A stretch of 64,000 bases of DNA from Cyathus striatus (taxonomy: Eukaryota > Basidiomycota > Agaricomycetes > Agaricales > Nidulariaceae), in the NCBI GenBank assembly GCA_025738555.1, contig JAOVFP010000008.1:1116001-1180000 (forward strand), written 5' to 3'. Positions 12,241 to 24,137 of this stretch are shown here, piece by piece. Position 1 is the first letter of the stretch. Every line of letters starts with the position of its first letter. Below the pieces are notes generated by a model. That model worked only from the letters and a program-made list of their open reading frames with translations. It was not told the origin of the DNA and ran no database searches. Made by a program: the position numbers and the translations under genes.

Positions 12241-12618
12241 TTATGGCAACTTCATGAGGAGGCTGCCAAACACCGTACAATAGATGACACCTCTCCGCTG
12301 CACACCGTGACACCGAACAAGGCCGTTTATCTTCCCGCTATCTTCCCGGTTCCCGTTCGGTACCGGAGTTTTCTTTTCCTTTTCTTCAGGCCCAAACTGC
12401 GGTTCGACGACTGCACGTTCCATAGGGTTACTAATATTATCTGGTGAGGTAATCAATAGATCGCGTGAGTTAATACAAAGACCAGACCCAAGTATCTGCT
12501 GTCTATCTGTCCAGATTTGGTCCGGATACTCGTCTATGTACCAAAATTTCCGAAATCCTGTCCGGATCAATGTTTTATGAATGAAGCCCTCCAGCCCCCA
12601 AAGTTGTCCAGATTGCAT
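12241..12618 (-). pseudogene. Gene relic related to the 44115-44300 relic
   Basis: An open minus-strand frame whose C-terminal part (EEKEKKTPVPNGNREDSGKI then VFGSL) aligns with the 61-residue frame at 44115-44300 (DEKEKKLSDPND, NEKINSP, MFGSSF). The better-kept relic ends in a hydrophobic stretch (LVGCLAIGTYCIMFGSSF), suggesting the start of a membrane protein. Both relics lie divergently just upstream of a metabolic gene (terpene synthase here, P450 there). Function unknown. Confidence 0.4.
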
Positions 12619-12900
12619 CTACCTTCGCCCCGAGTTTTGTCCGGATTAGCAACAAACTGTAGTAGGGATATTCGGGGGTCCTGATACATCAAATTAGCTT
12701 CTCAGTGCCTTTCAAACGCTCGCTCTCTATTCCGCTGAACTACGTATTTAGTAACTTGCGTGCTAGCAGGAGAGGTGAACCAAACCTGAACAGCTCCGCT
12801 CATAAGAACTGAGCGGCAGCAACACTAGCCCACACTATACGGAGAAAGTTCATTATATCAAAATCGGGAAGTACTTAGGTACTTCGAAATACTTAAGATA

Positions 12901-14409
12901 ATGCAATCCACATCATTTCTTCATCACCATAACGCCGAAATGCCTGAATTGCGTGCCTTTCCTTCCAGATTTCTCCTCAAGAACATCTGTTCTATTACTT
13001 CTCGAGGATTTGAACTTAAAAGTAATCCTGATGTCTCACAAGTAGACCAGGCTATACGACAGTGGTTCAAGAAGTAAGACCAGTTTATGCCCCTTCATAT
13101 TTCATGTATACTGACAACATTCGAAACTTCAGGTTCAATGTATATGACGAAGCAAGGCGACTCGAGTTCCTGACATTGGGCAGATTTGATCTCTTTGCAG
13201 CCCTGAGTTTTCCCGAAGCCGACGCAAGGCATTTAGAGACTTGCCTCGCCTTCTTCTTCTGGGCATTCTCGGTATTGATCCTACTTCCTCGTAATAGACA
13301 ATTTCCTAATTTGTGACTTCAGACCGACGACCTGTCAGACGAAGGTGAATTGATGACAAGGCCTGACGATGTACAAGCCGGTCACAATATTTCAATGAAA
13401 ATGCTTGAGAATCCAGATGGTCCCGCTCCAAAGTACCCTTACGCTGCTATGCTTCACGAGTACTATTCTATTCTATTTTTATTGTGAATTAAGCTAACGC
13501 CAAACAAGTCTCTTGCAGCACATCAAAGCCACCGCCACTTCAGGGACATATGCTCGGTATATGTTTTAATCATCTTTTTCTGTGCTATAAACGCTAACTA
13601 GTTAACAGTTTCATACGGGCATTTGAAGCATGGAGTCAGTCCCAAGTAAAACAAGCTCATAATCGTCACACAGATAGACTTCCCAGTGTATCTGAATTCA
13701 TCCTGATGAGAAGGGCCACGATTGGCGCCGCCATGGTTGAAGGTACGTACAGGGGCTCGACTTCATGAAGTAACATAAATACGCTTCAACTAGCCATGGT
13801 GGAATATTCTCTGGACATAAAGATACCGGATTATGTATTCCAGCATCCAATTATGATCGCTATGTCGGACGCGACCAGCGATATTATGACTTGGCCAAAT
13901 GTGAGGTTGTCCAATAACAGCTGAACGATATCATATAATAATCCATTTAATCAGGACCTTTGCTCTTTTAACGTATGCGGGACTTTCTTGCAGACAAGAA
14001 TGTTAATACTCACCTATGCATTCGACAGAAAGAGCAAGCAGACGGGGATCTTCAAAATCTCATATGCTGTGATGATGGAGAGAGATATTGGATTGCAAGA
14101 GGCAATCGATGTAATCCTACAAATGATTGACGATCGTGTATCAAACTACATAGATCTGAAGTCTTGCCTACCATCCTTTGTCGCAGAAGTTGATGCTGAG
14201 CTGGCAAAATATCACAAAGCGTTAGAATATTTTGTTCAGGGAACGGTGGTCTGGTACTACAAGAGCCCCAGTAAGTTCAGAAATAATTCGACTCACGCGT
14301 TCTAAGTGCTCACTCCGTTGGAACAGGATACTTCCGTGGGCTAGATGTAACTGACAAGGCAGAGGCAATCATTCAACTCTTCCCGAAATCCAATAATACA
14401 CTTTCTTAG
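12901..14409 (+). pseudogene. Sesquiterpene-synthase-type terpene cyclase with two frame breaks
   Basis: Class I terpene cyclases ionise a prenyl diphosphate such as farnesyl diphosphate using metal-binding motifs. Spliced exons, boundaries by GT-AG and phase: 12901-13073, 13133-13271, 13323-13459, 13509-13556, 13609-13742, 13794-13900, 13955-13972, 14029-14270, 14327-14409; about 360 residues, normal for the family. The aspartate-rich motif is WAFSTDDLSDEGE (exons 2-3). The NSE-type motif is WPNDLCSFNKEQADGD, built across an 18-nt microexon. Two breaks are seen. After QNLI at about 14064-14070 the conserved frame resumes one base out of phase (VMMERD), within TGCTGTGATGATG. The last exon (YFRGLDVTDK) is again out of phase with the preceding splice. 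It may be a pseudogene or carry assembly indels; the family call itself is firm. Confidence 0.8.
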
Positions 14410-14513
14410 AGCCATAGAGTCTTCAGAAATAATATTTGTCCCGTTGCATTAGACCTATGGAATAGTTCCCCTTTCTCAGATTACTTATGTACAATAAAGT
14501 TTTGTTCTTGCAG

Positions 14514-14658
14514 TCAGACAACTACTTGCAACGCTATCTCTGTATCTAACGCTCTACTACCACTCTCAATGTCTTCAAAGTTCAGTCGTGTTGCCATCTG
14601 GTAAGACATCATATAGTCATTGTAAGCTTTGGAATCAGGGTTAAGATGTGCTTGATAC
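14514..14658 (-). CDS. Possible terminal exon of an unidentified minus-strand gene
   Basis: Read on the minus strand, an acceptor (ttcgtttag) at 14659 opens YQAHLNPDSKAYNDYMMSYQ and runs about 48 residues to TGA at 14514-14516. A related but broken segment with the same acceptor context and YQRIL start lies about 360 bp upstream (near 15020), indicating a decayed tandem duplicate. No upstream exon could be joined. Family not recognised. Confidence 0.3.
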
Positions 14659-14659
14659 C

Positions 14660-15690
14660 TAAACGAAGAAATCATACAATCGATAGCTCTATGCTTGCTA
14701 CTAGCAGTAACTACATTACCTGAATTCTACAATTCATATAGCCTTAGCAGATGATAAAAAAACTAGTTCATGATAACGACGGAATGCACGATTTATTTCA
14801 GAGTAATAAACTATACTAACCTGGCTAATATCATAACTTCCAACTGATCATCATCTTCGCTAGTTCGTCCTCTGCAAGACTGCAATACTCTGGTCAGAGT
14901 GATATAGAAGTCTGTGTGTATACATACAAGATCTTCTGTATAGAGAATGCCGGTGCACATATTTGATGAAGGTATCATTGATCACCTCGCAGAGTGTAAG
15001 GCTAAAGAATGCGTTGATACCTAAATAAAGAAATTGTAAGCGAGTCGATTAAACATCCGTTTAACCTGGGTGTTCTAAGGTGTCGAGAAAGGGGGAACAA
15101 ATTCAACTGGATTGGGAAGGAGTAGATACACGATTCTTAAATAAAATTAGAAAAAGAGACTACTTAAAGCGGGATGGTTAATTAAAACGGAAATTAAAGG
15201 TGTAGAGATTGTAGATTATTGAAGGAAAAGGAAAAGTGTGAAACATAGAGTATACCAATGAATTGAACGAAAAATTGTAAAATAAAAACTTGAGAAGAGG
15301 GACTTGGGGCGGAGACACGGCCTTTGGTAACGCTAATTCCGGTATTCAGTGGAGCTTGGTGGTGCGAGATACCGACGATCTCGAGTTCTTGTTGAGTAAT
15401 TGCGGCGTTGAGGCGATGTGGAAGTGTCGGTGTTGGAGGGAAATGAGAGAGCGCGCGCGTGAACGCGAACAAACGCGTAGACACACGCATCAGCTGATTA
15501 CGTAATATAAATTGTAATATATCGATTTTTGTAGTGCAGTCGAAACGCCTGCTCTACACAGAGATATCATATAGGATAATTAGAGGTTACACATTGGGGA
15601 GTGTGCTGAGTCCAAACCGCACGAGAAACAAAGATTGACAATGCCACCGCCAGACTCGACGTGCATAGCTCCATGCTTCCTAGAGGACAT
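14660..15690. other. Intergenic, holding a decayed exon duplicate
   Basis: Contains the broken duplicate near 14940-15030 described for 14514-14658. No other coding region is supported. Confidence 0.4.
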
Positions 15691-16389
15691 TCACAACGGT
15701 ACTCCGTTTACCTCGAATATACTTTCCACTTGTCGGCTAATCTGCTTCGTAACATCCTTCCACCCCTCATTCTCCAGAACATCCTTCACATCCTCAAGGA
15801 GAACAACGTCGAACCGATCACCAGCCCACAATCCCCTAGTGATTTCCGGAGCATACGAAGTCTGACTCATGCTCGAAGATGGATCCCTCGACCAACAAAT
15901 CCTAGCAAAAAGACAGTACCCAAGTAGCGTGCTCCCATCGGGCGCTTTTGCTCCGTCGCCTCGTATGTACACCTTCTTGGACATGTTGCGTAGAACGTAT
16001 GGACCATAATCGCCAGCGTAAGATTCAAGATCGCGAACTGTACGATATTGCTCCGCGAGATGGTAATACATGTCGCTCGGAACCCAAAGAAGCTTCTCTT
16101 CTTCAACGACTTCAGCAGCTTTCCTCACGCGCACTCGTCTTAATTCTCGTCTATATCCTAGCTCCATCAGTTCATCGTCCGTCATCAGCCCCTCCGGAAG
16201 ATCATTGACATCCGTGTAGTCTCCTATACAGATGATCCTGTCTTCGCACCAGTTCTCTTCGCGTTTTCGACGGAGGATGTTAAGAATACGAGGTGGATCG
16301 TCGGCAAAGTACCATTCTCCTAGTTTGCTTCCAAAGAAATTGATTAGTTCGCGTTTGTCGAGGTTGTAGATACGCCAGTATTGGCCCAT
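15691..16389 (-). CDS. Conserved-looking basidiomycete protein of unknown function (MGQYW type)
   Basis: A single-exon frame of 232 residues with a clean start (MGQYWRIYNLDKRE) and stop. The sequence is rich in Trp, Tyr and acidic residues, with patches WCEDRIICIGDYTD and LWAGDRFDVVLL. I recall similar MGQYW-starting hypothetical proteins from mushroom genomes, but no function or fold is known to me. There is no signal peptide or membrane segment. The start codon is the only upstream Met and lies about 170 bp from the block duplicated at 25.8 kb. No frame damage. Confidence 0.75.
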   Translation of the reverse strand: MGQYWRIYNLDKRELINFFGSKLGEWYFADDPPRILNILRRKREENWCEDRIICIGDYTDVNDLPEGLMTDDELMELGYRRELRRVRVRKAAEVVEEEKLLWVPSDMYYHLAEQYRTVRDLESYAGDYGPYVLRNMSKKVYIRGDGAKAPDGSTLLGYCLFARICWSRDPSSSMSQTSYAPEITRGLWAGDRFDVVLLEDVKDVLENEGWKDVTKQISRQVESIFEVNGVPL

Positions 16390-16599
16390 TGTTGATGAGC
16401 AGCGAGGAATGATAGAAGCTAGAAAGACGAGTTGAGGTGGTGGACAAAAGTATGAGGCCCAGCAGAGCTGGACTATAGCTTATCAATAAATGAGTTGGGG
16501 GGAACGCTGTTGAAGACGCCGGAGAGGTTGAACTTGGATTGAACGAGTAGCGTGCGGCCCATCGATGACTTTGTCAATGTTACGTAATTGTATCCGGCA

Positions 16600-17070
16600 T
16601 TGTTACAACGGGAATCGGCATAGAGTGACCGTGACACTGACAATGTACGCCGCATACGCGTACTGTCACCATATCACGTGGGTTCTCAATCGCGTTCACG
16701 CGTTCGTGTTGAACTCTTCCTTGGTCGGCGCTACGGCTTTCACTATCTGTCTGGATCCGCTCGGTGCTCTACTGTACTCTACCGTCTGACATAGTAAAAC
16801 CCGTCTAATCTATTCGAAAAGGTATATGTTTGAGGGGAAACGGGGTCTGTAAGTACGATGATCAACGGCCTGGCAAGTTTAAACTTAAGAATAACTCGAC
16901 TAGCCATACACTGTAACAATGAGCTTAGGCCACACATTTGAGTGAACGAAGCTTGGGAGCAGTTGCAAAGGTTGGAGTAGTATTATTTAAGAGTCAAATC
17001 GTAAAGATTCTTGAAGCTGGGACCATCGAAGTACTACTACCTCATGGATCCCTCACATTGGCCTACTACT
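16600..17070 (+). repeat. Intergenic block duplicated at 25.8-26.3 kb (copy 1)
   Basis: Direct repeat of 25790-26310. Shared stretches include the TGTACGC...ACGCGTACTGTCAC region, ATATCACGTG, CACTGTAACAATGAG and ATTCTTGAAGCTGGGACCAT (about 17006). Similarity is patchy but collinear. It lies about 200 bp upstream of the MGQYW gene start. Confidence 0.75.
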
Positions 17071-17525
17071 TCTCTATAATGTACATAGGTGTGTGCATTT
17101 ACCTGTTCCGTGTTATTCATCAGTGCACACACATGCCCCCGTCCTCATCATCGATGGAGGCCAAGATCCTCACACATCTTTATCTACCATTACCTGTCAC
17201 TCACAGCCTTGGTTTTAGCGTAAGAACTCGCGGTTTGCATGGTCAGAACATCGAAGTACTTCGCAAACAAGCCTAAGTCCGAGCGCCTTCAGCACCAGCA
17301 GTGGTATTGCGAAATTTTCAAGAAACTTGTGCGTAACGCGCTCATCTGCAGCTAAGCACCGTAAACTCAAGGTGGATATATATAAATAACAAAGTTAGAG
17401 ATCATGCAGACGTGTGCACAGGCCCAACCACCACGAAGAATTTGTGCACACGAACCAACACTAGTTTTATGTGATGTGCAGGGAAGTTACAATAGCATGT
17501 TGAAGGGCCAGTGAGCTCGTGCTTT

Positions 17526-18682
17526 TCACTTGGAAGTGCAACGCAGTACAAAGGAATACATATCCTCCAACTCGTACTTAGGATCCATGTCGTAAAGGTG
17601 GCCCAGTCCCTCCATCTCTCGATACTCAACTTCAGCTTGTATATCTTTAAGAGCTTTCACAACATCCTTCGACTGGTAAATAGGAACCATTTGATCACCG
17701 GTCCCGTGTACAATGTACGTAGGTGGCGTTCTGAATTTCTTGGACCGAAGGTTTTGAGCGATGCTGAACGCTTCTGCAGAGATTGATGTGCCATCCAATA
17801 ATAGAGATTCCAAAATTGCTCTAAAAGCTGCGCATGAGTTATCATATAACATTTAAATAGAAACAAGACAAACTCTTGAATCATATAATGATACAGAGCG
17901 TTTCTCGGCGCGGTGATTTCTAATGGAGTTTCACAGATCTTTGGTGCATTAGGATCAACAAAAGGTTTCATTTGTTCATCTGGAATGATGTGATCCATAT
18001 AGCTAACTGGGCGCTGTTTAGTCCTCCAGAAAGGATGGAGCATATCAGTCATTGGATATAGAGCTGCAATCCCCTTTACGGGTCGTGGAAGTTCCAATCC
18101 AGACGCTTTGAATCCAATGCCTGTGCCGCACAGTAGCGAGAGCCACCCTCCCGCCGATCCTCCACTGAGCACTAGATTGGATGGATCGATACGGTCACCG
18201 GTGGCCTTTGCAAATTCTGGGGAGTGCAAGAATTCAATGGCATCTTTACAGTCCTCGAGGATACCTGGTAGACGTGTTTGAGGAGCGAACCGATAGTCGA
18301 CCGAAATCATGCAGACGTTATATTTATCTGGTGCAGATAACTGGTGCGGGAATAATGCTGGAGGTCAAAATGGTCAGTCATGCTTTATGCGCTCTCTGAG
18401 GTTGAAGCGTACATTTCCGTGTCCACTAGATCGTGTCAGATGTTGAATAAAGCTACTAAATACGCCGAAAGACTGTGTACATACCAGGAGCAACCCTCCT
18501 CCTGTAAAAATGATGAGCACTCGTGGTCGCCTTCGATTTCGATAAATCAGCGGCTTACCGTGCCACCATATTACGGCTGGGACTCGATTCTGAGGGGTTG
18601 CTGCGCTCGGGATGTAAACATCCATCTTGATCTTCAGACCATCGATTTCCTTGTAAACGAGTTCAATTGGTGAGAGCGACAT
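17526..18682 (-). CDS. Alpha/beta hydrolase (HSL/esterase-like), four exons
   Basis: Exons on the minus strand: 18682-18559, 18501-18485, 18340-17874, 17820-17526, giving 300 residues. The oxyanion-hole motif HGGGL is assembled across the first splice. The nucleophile elbow is SGGSAGG (near residue 96). The acid is in VHGTGDQMVP and the base His in GLGHLYD near the C-terminus, so the Ser-Asp-His triad is complete. The family cleaves esters or lactones, and the true substrate cannot be read from sequence. No signal peptide is visible, so it is probably intracellular. The second intron (144 nt) is long for this window and may hide about ten residues usually present between HGGGL and the next strand, so the model there is uncertain. 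Confidence 0.82.
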
Positions 18683-19592
18683 TCTTCACAATAGACGAGA
18701 TCTAAGCTTGGGGTGTAGTCAGGTTGTGGTGCAGAGAATTTGTTATCGATCTCCTTTATAAACTTGACAGTGTGGCAAATGCGCAGTAGTGGAATGAAGT
18801 CACAAATCATTGTGATTCTAATCTCTGCGTGGCCCACATAATGCCGAGAATGAATTATGTTACGAGACACCCTAAGTTCCATAAAATAAAACGTAATACT
18901 GATAAGGTGGATTTGAATTTAACGGGACCGTGGTTCCTGCAGCAAATTTGAGTCTGACTCGAGGTTTTCATATTCCTGACAAAGAACAAGCGCTTACCGA
19001 AGGATATTGGTAATAATATTCGGTGGCGCATTCTATGTGGATCAGTGCTTGTCAGATGCTGTTGGTAGTCGTCTCTGTAAGAAGTAACATCTCCGCTGGC
19101 AGCAAATTGGCAGAGTGCAGAAGCTACGTAGTCGTCACGAGGAAGTTGAACATCAAACGTTGAAACGTGCATCAAAAAGTTTAGTTGGAATTTAGAGCGG
19201 AGCTTCAAACGTTGGCGCCTGTTGGCAGCGGGCGCTTGAAAGCTGGATCACTTTGAGCTCTCGCATCAGATACTTATCCAAGGCATGGGCCCACTGGCTA
19301 TCGGGAGCAATGTTAATGTAGTCCACAAGTGTGCACATGTAACATAACCATCTCCCCTCAGCGATTAGTTACTTGAATTAACTTGAAGTATCCCTCTCAG
19401 CGCTCTGCCGAAGATCTTTCTAGTGTACTCAACAGAATCGACCGATTCTTTTTCAGCGCACGATACCTACGGTTTTATTACGGGTATGCATGTAAATTTT
19501 TTTTAAAAAAATTGTTGCTTTTCCTTCACATGCTGCTATAGCGCCCCGCTGAAGCTTACGCAGTAAGAATTACTGAGCGACCCAATTTACTA

Positions 19593-20742
19593 CAGTTGGG
19601 GACAGTCAAAGGCAGCAAAAAAAATCAATGATTTTTTTTGGCCTCGGACTTCTTCGGGATTGAAAGAGGCTTGAAATAGCTTTCAATCGGTACCACTCTC
19701 ATAAGATTTGTACGAGCCGTTCTCTCAAAAAATGGAATTTGATTTTTTTTCCCCAAAAAATTTGGCAGACTATAATAAATTCGATAAATTCGCAGAAAAA
19801 TCACCATTCAAGCCCTTTTAGTATATTATTACTGTTTCCAATTTATTAGACCTGCCTATTGAGTGGTTGCTGAGAAAAAAAATGAACAAAACATCATTGG
19901 TGTTTTATAAATGTGGACAAACATTGGTGATGAGATATATTTGCTACCAAGAATGATGCAGATAAATATGCTGTGAGGATGAAAATAATATATATTCATT
20001 TTAGACAGCCTAGTAACACATCTATGCACTTCTATATATCTATTGTATAACTATTCTACAAGATGAGTCTTAAATCTTGAGTATGCCTGTATAAAACCAG
20101 AAAATCAATAAGTATACATGGTCCAAATTGCAAACATAGTTTCAGAAGTATCTCTGTCCTCCCTGACACCAGCTTCTTCAGATGTTCTGCATGCTCACAG
20201 CAGTGCACTAAATCTCCAGTCAGTGATCTCAGATCCAGAGATACCAACTCGGTGTGACAGCTTGAGAGTGGATTGAGGGAAGGTTGGTTTAGAATTACTT
20301 AAGCTGAAATATTGGTACTTGCGAGTTGGTTTTAGTACTGGGACTGGTGAAAGTACCATCATTGCAAAGCTGATAAGAAAACTATTCAAGAAATCGGCAC
20401 TTTATCATTCATTTGTGGTGTTTTATAAATTATGAGTGCACCATATTGGATTGGTTTTACTAGAAATGTGGGAGAGTGTGCAATGACTTCAAAAGAGTGT
20501 GTCAAAAGCTGCGATGATGGCATTTGAGCTTACTGGCACTGCTCAAAGTGCCGAAAGAGGTATATACAATTTAATTATTTTGTCCGAAAAATTTGGCAGT
20601 CTTAAAATGTTGTGGGAAAATGATGTTAAGTACATTTTTGGACGTTTTCGAGGTCTCTGAGTCTGAATCTGAAGCTATTTTTTGGCTAAAAAATCATCTA
20701 TATATAGTAATAGGAATTGCTGCCTTTGACTGTCCCCAACTG
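19593..20742. mobile_element. 1.15-kb Tc1/mariner-type TIR element, non-autonomous
   Basis: Ends are perfect 24-bp inverted repeats starting CAGTTGGGGACAGTCAAAGG (19593-19616 and 20719-20742), flanked by TA on both sides (19591-19592, 20743-20744). TA duplication is typical of the Tc1/mariner/pogo group. The interior holds no convincing transposase frame, so it must have moved with help or has lost its gene. A motif AAAATTTGGCAG occurs in direct orientation near both ends (19758 and 20588). Confidence 0.88.
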
Positions 20743-21409
20743 TACACGTACTGGACATCCCAAACACGCTCTCATTGTCAACATGTCACTAGTGGAACGT
20801 TAAAGCCTCACCAATTCGACGTGTATCCCTTTCCTCCCTCTGGGCGAAACGCCCTTCCACTTAGGTCATCGCACTACAGTTCACACCCTTACTTGCCAGA
20901 AACAAAGAGGCTCGGGCATCATGGATAACTTGTTCCAGTGGAAGTTGGCTACCGACGTGAGTTGTGCAATCGAATTGGACTCAGACCCATCAACATCAAC
21001 ATTGACTTACAGCACGTGGAAGCACCTCGTCCTCAACGGTTTGAAGATGTCAAATACGATGAGTCAATATCGTCACCAGGAATTCGCCGGGTGCCTAATG
21101 ATGGTGATAACTTTAATGATGAGGTCGTGGTACAGCGTTGCAATGGGGGATCTATTCGTGAGTTGCCGCCGCCTTTTGCAAAACCTTGAATACCTGTATC
21201 TACAACTTTACCAATTTCTTTGTGAATACGCTCACTCGCATAGTTCAAATCATACCGGTATTATCTAATCGACTCTTGAATGTTCAACGAAAGTTCGACT
21301 TGCATAAATATCAGGCACCCAAGTACAATAGAAAACCCCTTTATAATTAGTAAGTGCTGCCGATCATGAGATTTGGTCCGTCGATAAATGTATGCTACAT
21401 ATCAGTCTC

Positions 21410-23417
21410 CTACCCTCCATAAGGCTTCGGATAATGACCAATGTTGCTCTCTTCCACCTTGTTCCTAACAGGAGCATAGTGAGGGTTGAGAGTCCTGGCT
21501 TCGGATGAGGTTCCCCGGCGTATATACTGCAAGATACCGAGTGCGATGAGAAATAAGCCTATGACAACATTAGCTGCTAGCAGCCAAATAATCGCTGGTC
21601 CGTAACTGGCTACTAGATTGGAGTTTGAGCTAGAGGATTCTGCAAGCCTTGTCTCGTCCTTGTTATCAACACTGACATCGCTGGCGCTGTCACCAGAATA
21701 GCTATCTGTTAGTATTAACTTCACCAATTGTAGCGGGGAAAGTTCGGGGTCGGTATAATTTTTCAACGCGTTTTGTCGACTAGAAGCATAGTCAGAGGTA
21801 GCCTTCGCCATATCTATTTTTGCAAGTAGCTGTATGTATGCGTCCCCAATGCTTCCATCCGGCAATGTATCCCCGAAGTCGTATCTATGTATGCGTAAGA
21901 GAATGATATAACCACATAGAATAAGTCATAACTCACAGGCTGTAAACATTCCTTAAGAATGTATCTCCGAGTGCAATGTCAAACTCGTTCGTAATGATAA
22001 TACCATCCGTCACAAAAGAAGAGGTACAATATGTGTAATCTTTCCCATTTACTGTGATCACGTTTATATCTGTCAAGTCCAATGGATGTATTGGAATCGT
22101 TTGGCCCCTTAAAAATCATTCATGTAAGGCTTTACTTAAAACGATACGTTATCCAACCTTACCCAAAGTTAAATGTTAGCTTGGGAAGTGAGTCTGAGGT
22201 GCAAGGCACGACCCATATCCCCTGGTCCTGTGCTTGATATTTCGCTGCTTCTTTAATGCCTGAATAGATGGCATCGAGTATATCGTCCGGAACACTCCCG
22301 GAAGGATTTCCAGTATCTAACAAAGCGACACCTTTTCCCTTTGGTACACCTTTCACGCCAGAAGACACATGAATCGATTTGCCATCGACTTCTATATCAT
22401 CGAATATCGTGGACCAACGGTATCCAACTGGTGGCGGAGGATATTTAGGTAACTTGGGGGTCTGCTCAACTGCGGTATAATCTGGATCGTACTCTCCGAT
22501 GGTGAAAGACCCATCCCCGCTGCTCTCGAGGTCATCGGATCGAGAAAGGTCGAAAGCGATAAAGTTGGGCTGATGAGGGTTTTGTGTAAATATATTATTT
22601 AACACTGAAGCACCCCATGTAGTAGATGGATTTGATTGCTGGGTAGCATTGATTATAGGAGACTCAATTGCCTGATCGAACCCTAGGCCTAACAGTCCGT
22701 TGAGCCCTAACTCCTCTATTCCACTTACAAGCCCAGTACCCTTCTATCTTGAATTAAACTCACTTTTAAAGCGTTCAAGAATGCTATATTTCATGTTTAC
22801 AACTGATAGTAGTACTAAGAACTTTAGCGGTTAACATACCTTGAGCACCAATTTTATATGGTCCGATTTCTACAGGTGCTACCCCTATCGTTCCGTCAAC
22901 TCCGTAAGATCCATCTCCGTAGAGTAAACTAAGTGGTATCTTCGAGTCATTGAATTTGCCAATTCCGTCGGGTGCCTGAACCCTTTGTAATGCGTTATAA
23001 CTCTACGTGTAGTGAAGAGGGAAATTTCAAACGAACCATAAATCTGTACTTCCTGTATCAAGGGCAACGTAAAGTTCTTTATCGAGAATTTGTTAATGAT
23101 TGACGAACTATATTGATAGCATATAAAATACGCACCAACCCCGTTTATAGTGATATTAGTAGCGTACTGCCAAATGAGAGATAGATGTAAATAGCTGTCA
23201 TCGAGCTAGGAACCGAAAGTAAGATACTCACTCTAATGTTTTGAATGTCTAGAAGATTTCCCTTCGTACTACCCGCCGAGTTAGCATTAAGCTGAGCAAC
23301 TTTAAGCTTTTTCACGGGACTCCTTGCCGCATGAAGGTTGATGGCATATGTACTAGACACTATAGAGGAGGCGATGATACCAAGACACAACGTAAATGGA
23401 TATGGAATCATCTTCAT
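21410..23417 (-). CDS. Secreted, membrane-anchored aspartic protease (pepsin family)
   Basis: Exons on the minus strand: 23417-23232, 23166-23136, 23076-23037, 22982-22840, 22706-22163, 22107-21937, 21884-21410, giving about 529 residues in frame. The protein has an N-terminal signal peptide (MKMIPYPFTLCLGIIASS). The first catalytic motif is ALDTGSTDLW. The flap-side region is LYGDGSYG. The second catalytic motif is ALLDTGNPSGSVP, and FTIGEYDPDY is the usual strand before it. A C-terminal hydrophobic helix (IIWLLAANVVIGLFLIALGI) is followed by a short basic tail, so it is probably anchored with its catalytic domain outside. Oddity: the fourth intron contains AFLNA coding sequence that usually follows this point in the family, but including it breaks the frame; skipping it keeps the frame. 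Confidence 0.87.
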
Positions 23418-23521
23418 CGACAGCTATTCAACCCAGAAAAAAGAGAAAATAGGACGCAAAGGAAAAGAGAAAAGAAAGAAGAAAAAGGGGAGCGTAGACG
23501 TTGTCACAAAGGTGAGCACCC

Positions 23522-24137
23522 AGTGAGCACCTTAATATACCTACAGTATGGGTCCCATGAACGAAAGCTGCCACCAGATACTGGGAATCTGATGTATCAT
23601 TTACAGTAATTACCGCTATAGCATGATGTATCATTTGCTATAATGAATGTGCACACTATATCCCCCCTTTCACATTCGAGAAGTCGCACATTGTACATAT
23701 TTGTTTCTTGGGCTGTTGCAGACTAATTTAATAAATCTCTAGGCTGTTTTATTTTTAATTTTTCAGTGCTTCTTTTGAGAAATCTATTGTTATATTTAAT
23801 TTCTGGGGCTTTGTTCACACTGGTATAATTTCACTGATATACATGGTCCCAAAGAGCAGAGTGTTTGGTGCAAGTTTGGTGTGTGTTTTCCGAAGATTCC
23901 AAGAAATTTTGAAATTCTAACGTCACATCTTTCTTAGCATTGTGTAGCCTATATACATTCCAAGCCAATGTGCGCCATTTGCATAGAACAAAATGACATC
24001 AGTGCGAGTAACATAGCTTTTAGAACTGGGCGCCCTGGATTCCCCATCCATAGGTTTCATTTGCTGAGCATCAAAGTTCATTGGAACACAGCTTTCGTTC
24101 ATGGGACCCATACTGTAGGTATATTAAGGTGCTCACT
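23522..24137. mobile_element. 616-bp MITE with 49-bp perfect TIRs next to the protease gene
   Basis: 23522-23570 and 24089-24137 are perfect 49-bp inverted repeats (outer end AGTGAGCACCTTAATATACC). The interior has no coding potential. It starts about 105 bp upstream of the protease start codon, in its promoter region. No clear target duplication was found. Confidence 0.85.
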
